Shown here: piece after piece, positions 36,552 to 47,394 of the stretch
Numbering within the stretch: position 1 is the first letter of the stretch
Layout: each line of letters begins with the position of its first letter
Assembly (NCBI GenBank): GCA_933228895.1
Contig: OW121855.1
Coordinates: forward strand, 29,774,698-29,838,697
Source of the DNA: Platycnemis pennipes
Lineage: Eukaryota; Arthropoda; Insecta; Odonata; Platycnemididae
Direction: 5' to 3'
DNA: 64,000 nucleotides
Notes under the pieces: model-generated
Told to the model about the DNA's origin: nothing
The model's input: the letters and a program-made list of their open reading frames with translations, nothing else
The model's database searches: none
Position numbers and translations under genes: made by a program

Positions 36552-37125
36552 ACATCTACATCTACACAATAACCTGCAAACCACCGCGAGGGTGTGTGGC
36601 AGGGGGTGAAGATCACCAAGCTTGCACTACTAACATGCAAACCCACAACCATACTGTCTCATTCAACTTGATTGTTAGTATCTATAATATTTAAGGGGTA
36701 ATACATGCATCATGCACAACAGAATACTCTAAAATCCCCCTACCTATCCCTTTACTATGCTTCCCATTCTGTTCTCTTATAGTACGGGGGAAAAAATACC
36801 ATTTTGAACCTATCAGTACGACAATCTATCTCTCTAATCTTATTTATCTGGACGAATCTAGTACAATACGCTGGTGTTTTTAATATGTGCCTAACATCTT
36901 CAGTAAAGCTATCCGATTGAAATTTCTCTAATAGATTTAATCTGTACTTTAACCTACGCTCTGATAATGATTCCCACCCTAATTATTTTATTAATTCTGA
37001 TACACTTCTCAACCTATCGTAACACCTTTTGACGCACCTAGCTGCTCTACGCTGCACACTGTCTAGTTCTCTAATCAAACCTAATCATTAGGATCCCATA
37101 CACTGGCTGCATACTCAAGGTGAAG
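36552..37125 (-). mobile_element. LINE-A 3' half, minus strand
   Basis: The left end carries the ACATCTACATC tail and the terminal stem-loop (ACCTGCAAACCACCGCGAGGGTGTGTGGCAGGGGG). The polymerase end follows in reverse, with the equivalents of SFFPRT and IREIDCRTD around 36800-36835. The right edge reads, reversed, as a decayed LHLEYAASV. It belongs to the same subfamily as the copies at 4.2 and 42.6 kb. Many stops are present. Confidence 0.85.
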
Positions 37126-37215
37126 AATGTAGGAAATACGCCGATCTAAAAAGATAAATAGCGCAGAAGAGGAGTCGGTACACGAATGAAATGTAAGGGA
37201 GGGTAGGGTCATCCC
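37126..37215 (+). mobile_element. LINE-C fragment, right of an insertion (tentative)
   Basis: A plus-strand frame reads KYADLKR, a stop, then IAQKRSRYTNEM and GRVGSSHLNQP, resembling the last residues of L2/RTE-like proteins (YxxLKxxAxxR...NQP). It continues the fragment that ends at 36551, across the LINE-A insertion. Confidence 0.45.
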
Positions 37216-37883
37216 ATTTAAACCAACCTTAGGTTCTAGATCACTGGGAGTTAAATTCCCTTCTCCCTTCCCTCAGTCAGGGCAATCCATCGCTAGCCCT
37301 CCGCCCTCCTCATCCCAGCAACGCGACCGGAGCCAACCAGCCCCATAACCTGCCTACTCCCCCCACAGTGGCTATAGGGTCTCCCTCCGACCATTGGCAT
37401 CATTCGACCCTCGCAGTGAGCGGTGCTAGCAGGGGCCCGATCGCAATAATCCCTCTTCCCTGAACGGGTCTACGCATGCCGCCGGTCGGGGGTGATCTGT
37501 TGCACCCGTCGGATCATCAAAAAGACTCACTCTCTCTCTCTCTTCCTTAAATCAGAGCCCACAGAAGGGGTTAGGGCGTTGTGCGGACTAATACCTTGTT
37601 CATTCTCATTTTACGCTTCAAAAAGTATTCAACTGAACAATCAAGTCTCCTTCACATTCACGGAAAAAAACGGATTTTAAAAAAAAATTTCAATTCCCTA
37701 AATCTACCATGAATGAACATGAAACACCTATACTGCGATCCAATACGCATGATTAGTATGAATTTTGGCACTTCAGTAAATGGATTTCAGCAAAGTGTGC
37801 ATCAGTGAACAATGAAACAATGAAATTAGTGAACAGGAAACAGTGAGCAGCGGTGTGAATTCAATCCTAGCCACAAACAATTA
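37216..37883. other. Intergenic with CT microsatellite
   Basis: GC-richer from 37230 to 37500. A short (CT)n tract occurs at about 37529-37543. No gene or RNA could be supported. Confidence 0.45.
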
Positions 37884-37942
37884 TCTACATCCACGCGATA
37901 CTCTGCAAGCCACCGCAAGGGTGTGTGGCAGGGGGAGCCTTA
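37884..37942 (-). mobile_element. LINE-A 3' terminus, very short copy
   Basis: Only the terminal stem-loop and tail are left: ATCTACATCC tail, CTCTGCAAGCCACCGCAAGG, then GTGTGTGGCAGGGGG. It is an extremely 5'-truncated insertion. Confidence 0.75.
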
Positions 37943-38014
37943 TCAGCTTTATTCTCAGGGAATTATGGTGACTTGTAGGCTATTGCGTAGATGTAGGTGT
38001 GAAACAGGATGACG

Positions 38015-38325
38015 ATACACTGTCACCTATTTGGATGTGGGTGTGGAGATGGTTAAGTTGGGTGGAAAGGAAGACGAACGAGGAAATGCAGAAGAAGGAA
38101 GGTGAGGATGTTCATAGAGTAAATTGGGAGGCAAAGTGGACGGGTGGACCGATTTAATAGAAAATGTGATTTAGAGGACGTGAAAAGAGGGTAGAGGAGG
38201 TAGGTAGGTAAACAAGGTGGAGAGGAAGAGAGGAGAAAAACGGGAGGTTCGAAAGAAAATGAAGGTAGAAATAATACAGAATTAAAGAAGAAAATTATTT
38301 AAAAGATAGGCAGTGTGGTAATACC
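38015..38325 (+). mobile_element. LINE-C C-terminal fragment
   Basis: The plus strand reads WVERKTNEEMQKKEGEDV, which matches the WxERKTNEEVLxxVGE step. Further downstream decayed traces of the WIGH and GRGR stretches precede a nucleotide block (AGAATTAAAGAAGA, then TTAAAAGATAGGCAGTG) that also ends the copies at 25.1 and 33.1 kb. No intact frame is left. Confidence 0.5.
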
Positions 38326-38379
38326 ACACTGTGGTATACTTCCAACTAAACTTAACCCAACCGGTAAAAAAACATCCTA

Positions 38380-38470
38380 GGGTCATCATTGGTCAACAAT
38401 GCTAGGATTGGTTCGACGCAGACCTCCACTCGATTCTTCTATCGGCCAACCTCATCATATTAGCGTATTT
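38380..38470 (-). mobile_element. RTE-like LINE 3' terminal fragment
   Basis: The terminal block GTCAACAATGCTAGGATTGG followed by CTCCACTCGATTCTTCTATC matches the end of the copy at 17.69 kb (GTCAACAATCCTAAGATTGG ... CTTCTATCGGCTAACCTC). It is on the minus strand and only the last ~90 bp are present. Confidence 0.7.
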
Positions 38471-38814
38471 AACAATAAATATCTTCTTTATATATAAAAA
38501 TTCAGCCTGCGAATGTTTGTGTTGGCAAAACTCGAGAAGTAGTCGGTCTTAAAATTTCGACAACACCTTACTTTCGAAAACGCGCGTTTTCATAGAAAAA
38601 TATTTTTGGGAGCTCCGGGTGAAACTGGAAAAACGCAATTACCTTGATCCTGATTAGAATCCGTTCAAACACCCATATTGCGTTAGCTCTTTCTTATTAA
38701 TAAATTGTTGCCACGATAATTGAAGGAAGGAGATCAGCGCATTCAGCTCTTCAACGGTCACATGATCTTTCCTCGGACTTGGACATAAGATCTTTCCTGG
38801 GGTAAAAATATACG

Positions 38815-39532
38815 CGAAATAATGGGTCAAGCTAATCGTAAACTGGGTTCCATCAAAAGAGTATTGGGTAAATGTGACGATCATGTACGAGAAATCAGCT
38901 ACTTTTCCCTTGTTAGACCTCATTTGGAATATGCTGCCATTGTATGGGATCCCTACAAAATCGGTCTAAGTAATGAACTTGAACGTGTGCAGCGAAGATT
39001 CGTAAAGGGACGATATGATAATTATTTTAGCGTAACCAGTCTATTAAATGAATTGAAATGGGAATCATTGTCAGATCGCAGGTTGAAATTTAGACTTAAT
39101 CTCTTAAACAAATTCCAAGGAAATATTTTCAGTGATGATGTTAAAAATATTTTACGAACCCCAACTTCCTATGGCAGACTGGACCGTAATCATAAAATTA
39201 GAGAAATTGATTGCCGAACTGACCGTTTCAAAATGTCCTTTTTCCCTCGTACAATTAGAGATACGAATAACGGTAAATATGTCCTATCGGAGAGTAGCAA
39301 TGAATAGCATTGGTAGTGCATGTTGGTATGAGTACGTAAAGCTAACCCTACTAACAGAATGTTTTTGCATGTTTGCTTTGCAATTTCTATCTTTTTTAAA
39401 TAGTGTAGTTCTGACTACTATATTAATACTATTCCTTTTTTATGCATGATATGTAGTGCATGTTTGGTGAGAAATCACCCCCTGCCACACACCCTTGTGG
39501 TGGCTTGCAGGGTATTATGTAGATGTAGATGT
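38815..39532 (+). mobile_element. LINE-A reference copy (best preserved)
   Basis: The cleanest copy in the window. It has a 161-codon open polymerase end, a ~170-bp 3' untranslated region with GTAGTGCATGTTTGGTGAG, then the terminal stem-loop CCCCCTGCCACACACCCTTG / TGGTGGCTTGCAGGGTATT and a (GTAGAT)n-like tail. Lack of a poly(A) tail and ending in a short simple repeat are usual for CR1/L2-group LINEs. It is 5'-truncated upstream of the polymerase thumb region. Confidence 0.92.
38822..39307 (+). pseudogene. LINE-A reverse transcriptase C-terminal region (open)
   Basis: A 161-codon frame. GQANRKLGSIKRVLGKCDD occupies about residues 2-20 and LVRPHLEYAAIVWDP about 30-44. These are followed by NELERVQRRFVKGRYDN, LLNELKWESLSDRRLKFR, DDVKNILRTPTSYGRLD and IREIDCRTDRFKMSFFPRTI. 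CR1/L2-group polymerases have this order after the catalytic palm. The YxDD catalytic motif lies upstream and is absent, so no activity is possible. Compared with other copies a Ser-Ala pair is missing after VQRR (VQRRSARFVKG at 42.8 kb). The start codon is internal to the original protein. Confidence 0.9.
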
Positions 39533-39698
39533 CACTGACCTTGCAACTCACAGAAAAACCAAAATGTAACATTTCAAAAACATTAGGAATGGGAAAGGGT
39601 CTTCAGGGGTGCAAAATCATTGTATGGGATGAGAGTAAGATGGCTCACAAGAAGTCATTAAAAGAATTACACCATACATTGAAATAATTACGAAATAC

Positions 39699-39870
39699 AG
39701 TGGAACCACTCTATAACGAACCTCCCTATAACAAAATTTTACGAAAACTTCCCAGATATGAAGTCATAGCCCCGATCCCGGGACCTTCCCATACACAATG
39801 CACGCAGACATTACGAACATCCATACATACGAAACCTCCATAGAACGAAGTGCAATCCTAGGGCCAAACA
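39699..39870 (+). mobile_element. pogo/Tigger-like terminal fragment
   Basis: A TA dinucleotide is followed by CAGTGGAACCACTCTATAAC and further CTATAAC and ACGAA repeats. Pogo-group (Tc1/mariner) elements typically begin CAGTNGAACCTC with CTATAACGAA motifs. I could not find the matching inverted right end, so this is a one-ended remnant. Confidence 0.45.
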
Positions 39871-41920
39871 TAGCGGTGACCTCTATTTAATTTAATTTAA
39901 TACCTAATTGTTTTGCACGAAAATCATTTTTTCATGCATTTATAGGTTATTACTATCGAAATAATTCAATCACAATATTACCATTATCGATTAAATTGTA
40001 ACATTATCGAAATAATTTCAATGCAATAAAAGTTATTTTCTGATAAAAACATTGATCTTTTTCAATCTCTTTTCTTCCTTTCCTTTCATTCCACAGCATA
40101 GCCCCAGCATCGTAAGGCAGGGTATTGAATTTTTTGATGTGTTTTCTCGGTAAATTTATGCTCGCTAGAATACTATTATTTACTTTCCCATTAATTTCAT
40201 ATCAGACTGATCCACAGCAAAGCGTGGCCGTGTTTAGCTAGTTATTCCACGAAATGATTGTTGAATTCTGATTATCATGATAGAGACAGAAAAAACGTAC
40301 CTACAGACATCAGCGAGTCAGTTTTTGATTTTGAGTAACTTTTCTATACTGTATTATGATGAATTTCAGATTTAAATTCATTTTACCTTAATTCCACCGT
40401 CCAATCGACCACATTTAGGTTTGAAATGAACGCTGACTCTTATCTACTTAATTTCGTGGTTCGACTTCAGACTGGTGGGCTTACGCTCATATGATTTCAA
40501 TTTTCAGGTCACTTCCAACTCCACGAAGTTCCGTACGCCAATACTTTCCCACTCAACCCTGCTTACCAAGCATTTTATCTCCCACCTCGAATTTCATCAT
40601 CCCATCACTCCTTATTGTTCCTTTCTCTCGCGTCTTTGGATTTCATCCAAAACTCTCTCTTGACTACCATCCATATTTCCCTTCCTCTCAAAGAAAGGAG
40701 CAAATTAACGTCAACAGCGCATATTTAATAGTGCTGACGGACACGGGCAAGACGCATGCCTTTTCATCGCCAGCGGAACGTATGACTTGGCAACGAAAAC
40801 GATGCCAGAACGTCAAGTTGCATAATAATGCACTTGCAACTCATGCTAGGTATTCATAGCAGGAGGGGAGATCTCAAAATTTAAATTCAGATACAGACCG
40901 AGTGGAAAGAAAGCATTCATTGAGATTTAATAAAAGACAATTTTACCAAAAATATCTGAAAACCGAGGAGGCAATTATTTGTCATCGGGTATAATCTTGG
41001 GCCCGAAGGAATTTTGGTTGCAGGAGTTAAATGGTGATTTTAACAGCAATTTCCTAAATATCGTTAGGAATTAAGGAAAATGCAATTGACATCCATTGCT
41101 TAATACTTTTGTTTGATGAAGTACTTTTGATCGCTAAGTGAAACTGTTTTGTTTTCTCTTCTTCCATTGCAGTGGTTCGTGATGCTAAGAGTAATATCAC
41201 TGAAAAATATAATTGAAAAATATCATTCATTTGAAACTAAGAAAACACTGGAGGATTATCTGCCGAATATAAATTGCAGTTTTTTTATTAAAAACTACGT
41301 CCTGGTCAATAATACCAATAAAGGCTCTCCGTTAAAGCTACTCGGTAATTTATAGAAAATACATAAGATATGCTTGGAAACACTCACACCACGACATTTC
41401 AATTTATAGCGACACCTGGCAATGAAAACCTGCCTGAAACACACATACTTTGAGAGCGATGGCTTAAAAATTCATATAAGCCACCGCGGAGGGCCTTGTT
41501 TCTCGCCTTTGGATGCAATGTTAACGCTTCGCGAAACACGCATCCGATCCAACGAGTCCGCTTGAAGATGAATTACTGCTCTTGGCTTGCAACAGTGTGA
41601 AGCACTGTCACGTATTTTTTTCTGACTGCGCCATTATTGGCGATCCCGATGACGGGGCCATATTTTGCACTTGTCAGATTGGACGGAGGCTCTGGTCGCC
41701 GATACAATGCTACGAATCGTGAAAGTGGCGTTCAAATACGTCGAAGGAAGAACAGGCGCGAACGGGAGCAACTGATGGGAATCCACAGACTGGAACCACA
41801 GCCAAGAGCTTGTATTCCATTGCAATGTGGGGGGCAGCATATTTATCCCAGGGAAATATTATGGGACAGTATATCCCTACTCCAGTCAAACTAAGTTTCA
41901 CAGTTATATATTACATAATA
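39871..41920. other. Intergenic, no supported gene
   Basis: AT-rich. Open frames reach 122 codons (40491-40859, plus) with no recognisable domain. No repeat shared with the rest of the window was seen. The segment 41500-41850 is somewhat GC-richer. Confidence 0.45.
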
Positions 41921-42345
41921 TCTCTACGTCTACGCCTACGTAATACCCTACGAGCCACCGTGAGGGTGTGTGGCAGGAGATGTATATCACCAAACATGCA
42001 CTACCTAGATGTAAATATGTAATGCAGCGCTACTACTTCATGGACACATGTTAGATATTAGGATCAGTGCAACTAGTTGGTTAGTAACTACATATTAATG
42101 AACTCATTACTGGTTAGAAAAACATTTCCCTATATGTATACATCGGTATTTCAGTATCACGCATGTTATAGTAATGCTTAAGAATGTATCATATACTTCA
42201 GACTACTCTAACCATTTTTTACCTACTTGACTCTTTGCTACGCTGCCTTTTCTACTCTCTTACAGTATGCAGGAAAAATGACATTTTTAAGTCTATCGGT
42301 ACCACAATCAATCTCTCTAATTTAGTTTATCTGACGAAACCTAGC
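41921..42345 (-). mobile_element. LINE-A 3' end, minus strand
   Basis: The tail TCTACGTCTACGCCTACG and terminal stem-loop (ACCCTACGAGCCACCGTGAG, then GTGTGTGGCAGG) are at the left. The polymerase terminus, reversed, lies around 42265-42345. It lies head-to-head with the plus-strand copy at 42.64 kb, about 300 bp away. Same subfamily as 4.2 and 36.6 kb. Confidence 0.85.
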
Positions 42346-42639
42346 ATGACAGCAGTAATAATAGTGATACAAAAAATTGAATATACAGGTATATATTCCA
42401 TTCCCTTCGTTTTTAAAAGCTTATAAGTAATTTACCTCCACTATGGGAAAACAATTCTCAGCACTCAAAACATACCGCGAAACATATTATAGCGAAATGC
42501 TAAGGATTTTATATTTAAGTTTTCAGAAGATAAAGAAATTACATGGTACACAAGGAATGAATTTACAACTCTACTTAAACCACATCAAATGTCTACATAA
42601 AAAGTGGAAATTATCGAGTCCTATCAAATTCGGTATGGC

Positions 42640-43079
42640 AGCGATTAACAGATATATAGGTAGTGTAGCAAACAGTAAATTAGGATTCGTAAAAAGGGTT
42701 CTAGGCAAATGCGATGAAAGAGTACGGGAGAGAAGCTACTTTACACTTGTTAGGCCTCATTTACAATACGCCGCGTGTACCTATATGAGATCCGTACAGG
42801 GAATGTATGATAAAAAAATTAGAGCGAGTGCAAAGGAGATCCGCTAGATTTGTGAAAGGCCGTTATGCTAATTGTATAAGTATTACGAGTTTAATAGAGG
42901 AACTAGGATGGGAATTACTATCGGAAAGCAGGTTATTATTTAGGTTAAACCTTTTCAGTAAATTCGAAACCGATTTCTTCGCTGATGACATTAGATATAT
43001 ATCAAGAACCCCTGCGTATTATGCTGGGTTTGATCAGATTAACAAGATTAGAGAGATAGATTGTCGTACCGATAATTGA
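42640..43079 (+). pseudogene. LINE-A reverse transcriptase C-terminal region (frameshifted)
   Basis: The first frame carries LGFVKRVLGKCDERV and YFTLVRPHLQYAA. The reading moves to another frame at an A7 run (42812-42818), where KKLERVQRRSARFVKGRYAN, SLIEELGWELLSESRLLFR and DDIRYISRTPAYYAGFD continue. The frame ends early at DCRTDN because bases are missing in the RFKMSFFP motif. A homopolymer slip is the simplest explanation for the first break. It is non-functional. Confidence 0.85.
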
Positions 43080-43358
43080 AATGACATTTTTCCCGCGTAC
43101 CATAAGAGAGAACAATAGGCAGCGTAGCAAAGGGATAGGTAGGTGAAATATAGTCAGAGTAGTCTGTAGTGCATGATGCATGCAATAGCAACCAATAATC
43201 CCTTTTTATTATATAGATACTAACCTTCTTGATCATATTATCTAGCATGTCTCCATTAAATATCAAAATTGCACGTTAATAGTGCATGTTTGGAGATCTT
43301 AACCCCCTGCCTCACACCCTCGTGGTGGCTCGCAGGGTATTACGTAGACGTAGACGAT
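42640..43358 (+). mobile_element. LINE-A 3' half, plus strand
   Basis: From INRYIGSVANSKLGFVKRVL in the polymerase to the terminal stem-loop (CCCCCTGCCTCACACCCTCG / TGGTGGCTCGCAGGGTATT) and a GTAGACGTAGACG tail. It differs at many positions from the 38.8-kb copy, including the untranslated region (CAATAGGCAGCGTAGCAAAG). It therefore represents a second subfamily. Confidence 0.88.
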
Positions 43359-44023
43359 ATATCTGTCGTGGAAAAATATTGGAATAATATTCTTAAAACT
43401 GTGTGCATTGTGAAGACGCTATAGAAAATTGATCCAGCGTATTCTCCAATTGCAGTCCTGTAGCTACCCAACTAACTTGAGCAAATGGTTTTTTACAGCC
43501 GGGTCTTAAAAGCAATACCATGAGATATTCTGCATCTTTTTCTACTCGGTAATATAGCAATTAGGGCAGGTTGTACAATGGGTATCGGTAGGAAATACTC
43601 TTAATATGTTTTACTTTTTCCTACCCACTTCTTTTGAATTCTTCTTCTCTCTCTTTCCGCTACCATTCATCTTTAAAGATAAGCATGCTTCCTGAATATT
43701 TCCATCCCATTCATATTGCAAATTATTAAATCATTGGTGAGTAAATGCGATCACCAATTCATTTATCAATTATGATCAAAACTGTTCCAGTGGCCTAAGG
43801 ACCACAAGGCTGAGGTTGCGACAAATCCAAATTTCAGCTTAAAGGCCTGTAACCGAGAATCAGTTCACCACGCAGGCACTTCATACACCAATTTAAACTT
43901 CGACGCGCTGAATTATAAACGACCCCGGGGTATGTATGCAGGCACGCCAAAGCAGGAAAGCAAACCCAAGTTTCGAGAAGTAAACAGGCAATTATGAGCG
44001 TACTGCCGACGAATCTACCGCCG
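43359..44023. other. Intergenic, no supported gene
   Basis: AT-rich, with no recognisable frame, repeat or RNA signal. Confidence 0.5.
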
Positions 44024-44098
44024 ATATATCTACATGTATGTACCTACAGAGTACCCTGCAAACCACCTCGAGGGCGTATGGCATGGTATGAGATGCAC
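44024..44098 (-). mobile_element. LINE-A 3' terminus, very short copy
   Basis: Terminal stem-loop in decayed form (ACCCTGCAAACCACCTCGAG, then GGCGTATGGCATGG) preceded by an ATCTACATGTATG tail, minus strand. Nothing of the coding region is left. Confidence 0.65.
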
Positions 44099-44179
44099 TT
44101 CTCTGGAGGTGGGAGAAATTTTTCCAGGATGGCTCCCTTCCCCGACACCTTTACAAACCCTTTATTCTAGTCTATTATT

Positions 44180-44543
44180 AGTCTATTAAATGAATTAAAA
44201 TGGGAATCATTGTCAGATCGCAGATTGAAATTTAGACTTAATCTCTTAAATAAATTCCAAGACAATATTTTCAGAGATGACGTTAAAAATATATTGCGAA
44301 CCCCAACTTACTATGGCAGACTGGACCACAATCATAAAATCAGAGAAATTGATTGCCGAACTGATAGATTCAAAATCTTCTTTTTCCCTCGTACAATTAG
44401 AGATACGAATAACGGTAAATATGTCCAATCGGAGAGTAGCAATGGAGAGCATTGGTAGCTTGATATGTAGCGCATGTTTGGTGAGAAATCACCCCCTGCC
44501 ACACACCCTTGTGGTGGCTTGCAGGGTATTATGTAGATGTAGA
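44180..44543 (+). mobile_element. LINE-A 3' end, truncated
   Basis: Starts abruptly at AGTCTATTAAATG (the SLLNELKW segment). The 82-codon frame contains LSDRRLKFRLNLLNKFQDNI, DDVKNILRTPTYYGRLD and IREIDCRTDRFKI. The 3' untranslated region carries an internal deletion relative to 38.8 kb: from ATTGGTAGCTTGATATGTAG it jumps to GCATGTTTGGTGAG. The stem-loop and GTAGATGTAG tail are intact. Confidence 0.88.
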
Positions 44544-45639
44544 AATCCTTCCGTTGCGAAACATCCTCCGACATGGCTCCATCTCGACCCCGGGAGAAGC
44601 CCTACGCGCCAACACGCATTGTCTGGCTTTGCTTCGCGCACGTCCGAGATTGCGTAAACGTATTAAGGAGAGGGACAAGGTCGTGGGCTTCGCCGGGAAG
44701 ACCTGCAAACATTGGGTCGACTCATTACGCAAGGGCAACAGGGCCAGGCGGTGGCCATTGTATGGGCTCGCGCCAGGGTGGACTTTTGTCCAACCTCCTG
44801 TGCCCCCACTGGAAGACAACACGGGTTGATAGAGTCATCTACATACGCCTATGCCACGCTCGGTCAACCGCCACTGAACAGCTACAAGGGTTGCGAGGGC
44901 GCTAAATTAAATCTAATTAAACAAGAAGATAATTCGGATAGCGAATGAAGATGTTAGTCTTCTTTTCAAGTTCGAATGAACCTCTTAATATGCAATTCAT
45001 TTATTTTTAGACATCTCCTTACGCGTGAAATTTGAAATTAAGTCTGCTCCACATAATAATGAAGTTATGTACGGTATATACTGCTGGTAGTGAGCCGAAG
45101 TAATCTCTAATTTTGTGACATAACTAGTAGTGTACGTGGCTTGGTGTAGTTTGATGATTATAAACCTCATCACCCATCCTCAATGAGTCTCGCAGGATGT
45201 TCAGTATATGTAGAGGAACTTGCGTTAATTTTCATTATATTGTTTTTCAACTGATAGTTTTTGTTGGGCCATTTCTACTCTGTATTAACACGCACGGACT
45301 ATGCCCTCTTAACACCATTTTCCCGCTACACCGCATACTGGAGTAAGAATACCGACTTGTTGACCATAGTGTAGAGGATTATGAGTTTTTAACGGAAAAC
45401 AGGGAAATCATGCCTTCACTAATATATTTCCCATGACTCCTTTTCTTCACTCATAGCTAACATCTCAACTGGATTTCAAATATTAGCCGCTTGATCTAAC
45501 AGAGATAATAGATAGACAGAGATAAGGTGTGGTAACACCATATTCGGCATCTACATTGCATTCACGTCCCACACTTCTGAAAAAGCTAAGGATTGTGAAA
45601 TAATTGATGTTGTGTAAAACAGTCCTAGAGCAGAGGAGT
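44544..45639. other. Intergenic; possible decayed LINE-A end near 45.2 kb
   Basis: 44544-44900 is GC-rich with overlapping frames up to 110 codons, none recognisable. At about 45168-45222, CACCCATCCTCAATGAGTCT and CGCAGGATGTTCAGTATATG resemble a very old LINE-A stem-loop and tail, but the match is weak. Confidence 0.4.
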
Positions 45640-45945
45640 GAACTTTGGAGGGAAATGCCAAAAAATAAGTAACGGACAATTAAACCGGTAACGTCAGGGT
45701 GGCCCACTTCCGTCAGGGGTAGTCGTAGAGAGGAAGTGGTCATCACACGTTTAAGAATCGGGCATTTCGCCATGACTCACTCGTTCCTCTTCACAGAAGA
45801 GAAAATTCCTCCTCGATGTGAAGACGGTGACTGTCCTCTCAGTGTGCGACATATCCTGACGGAGTGTGACAATTACCGGGACACACGTAACAGGCTAGGC
45901 ATTAGCGGCGACCTAGAATCTACTCACAATAATACAGTGTGCAAA
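45640..45945 (+). pseudogene. I/jockey-like retrotransposon C-terminus, left part
   Basis: The plus strand reads RTIKPVTSGWPTSVRGSRRE, then EVVITRLRIGHFAMTHSFLF, and CEDGDCPLSVRHILTEC, RDTRNRLGI. This is the segment after the RNase H domain in I- and jockey-type LINE proteins: a RRxExVxxRLRIGHxxxTH motif and a C-x4-C-x5-H-x4-C zinc-knuckle-like block. One in-frame stop lies just before RTIKP. The frame is interrupted by LINE-A at 45946 and resumes at 46317. Confidence 0.8.
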
Positions 45946-46316
45946 TACTAGAGAAATTGATTGCCGAACTGACAGATTCAAAATGTCCTTTTTTCCTCGT
46001 ACAATTAGGGGTATGAATAACGGTAAATATATCCAGTAGATACGAGTGTAGCAATGGATAACATTGGTAGCTGCATGTTGGTATAAGGAATTGAAGCTAA
46101 CGCAACTAACAGCTGGTTTTTTCATGTTTGCTTAGTTATTTTCATCTTTTTTCTAAATAGTGTAGTTTAGAACAGTATATAAATACCAATCCTTTTTTAT
46201 GCATGATATGTAGTGCATTTTTGACGAGAATTCACCCCCTGCCACACACCTTTACCCTTTACCCTGCAAGCCACCAGCTTGGTGGCTTGCAGGGTTTTAC
46301 GTAGATGTAGATGTAG
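45946..46316 (+). mobile_element. LINE-A insertion with perfect terminal hairpin
   Basis: Begins in the IDCRTD segment of the polymerase end and runs through the untranslated region to a GTAGATGTAGATGTAG tail. Its terminal stem-loop is altered: a duplicated arm makes a perfect 15-bp inverted repeat (46261-46275 and 46281-46295, ACCCTGCAAGCCACC / GGTGGCTTGCAGGGT) with a 5-base loop. The insert splits an older I/jockey-like frame, whose reading continues on both sides. Confidence 0.9.
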
Positions 46317-46400
46317 AACAAGTTCTAGGCAACGATACTGATCGCCTAAGCCATGTCATTACTTTTTTAAAGGAAACTAACCTCATACGTAAAATCTAAT
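46317..46400 (+). pseudogene. I/jockey-like retrotransposon C-terminus, right part
   Basis: Reads VLGNDTDRLSHVITFLKETN, then LIRKI and a stop. This is the usual end of I/jockey-type proteins (an ILGxx...FLxxTxLxxxI tail). It continues the frame that breaks at 45945. What follows (46400-46500) is AT-rich and may be its 3' untranslated region. Confidence 0.75.
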
Positions 46401-47394
46401 AAATTTTCATATATTTGCACCTTTTATACTGCCATTGTTTTTTGCTCTATATTTATATTTCTGCATATTTATTGATATAAATTAAATTGTGCTTGGTGCA
46501 AAATGACTATATTTGTCGACGCACCCTATGAATCCAAATCTACCTATCTGCCTATGATTGCGATAAGACGCTTAGAAACTTGCTGTACTGACCTCGCCTA
46601 GCACCGAATGCTCCCTCATCTCGTGTCTCAAGGACCCAGCGGCAGCTTTAAAGGACTCGGATGCCATTGTTCCTTTCCCCAAACGAGTCGCACGACTACG
46701 CCATCGTTGCCAGGACGGCCGACGGGGTCGCTAATAGACAAGTGGTCATCGTCAACAGCCCGGAAATATAGCGTTGGGACAGCACTTTGAATGACGCGAG
46801 GAATTTGCGCGCGCCTTCCCGTCGGGGAAAATGAATTGCAACTTCTCTGATGCAATGGTGGCTTCGCTAATCTAATTATAAGGTCTTAAAACGTTCCCAG
46901 CATCCGCCACGCTCACTGGCAAGTTAGACACGACGTTCCCGTTCCCGTCAAAAACACACGCCCGCTTCATGCGTGCCAAATTAAACGTGCTATCAGTGGA
47001 CTTTTCTTCTGATTTGCCTTTTCTCGATCAAGAACTAGACTAATTGTTGCTTATCCCCACTCTTCGTTTTGTAAATATGGCATTGGCAATGTATAGAAAA
47101 TTTTAATAGTGTCAGTGGGTGAATAGATTATAATTTTTATCCTAGACATATCCTCAAGATTCGATGGTACGTGTAATTAAATTAATTAAATGTAATAATA
47201 TTGAAAATGCCCAAATTACACCTGCGTTTGAAAGGATAAAAAGTAAAAAAAATGAATTTTTAGAAGATTGAACCGCTAAAAGTATTTCCCTCTTAAAATC
47301 AAATAGAATAGAAGGAGCTCAAGCGTTTAGAATAGAAGCTTAAGTTAGTACGTGTACTCTCTGATTGATAATGTAGGCCTGGTGATGGTTCACC
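46401..47394. other. Intergenic, no supported gene
   Basis: GC-richer at 46560-46990, AT-rich after that. Frames up to 75 codons, none recognisable. Confidence 0.45.
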
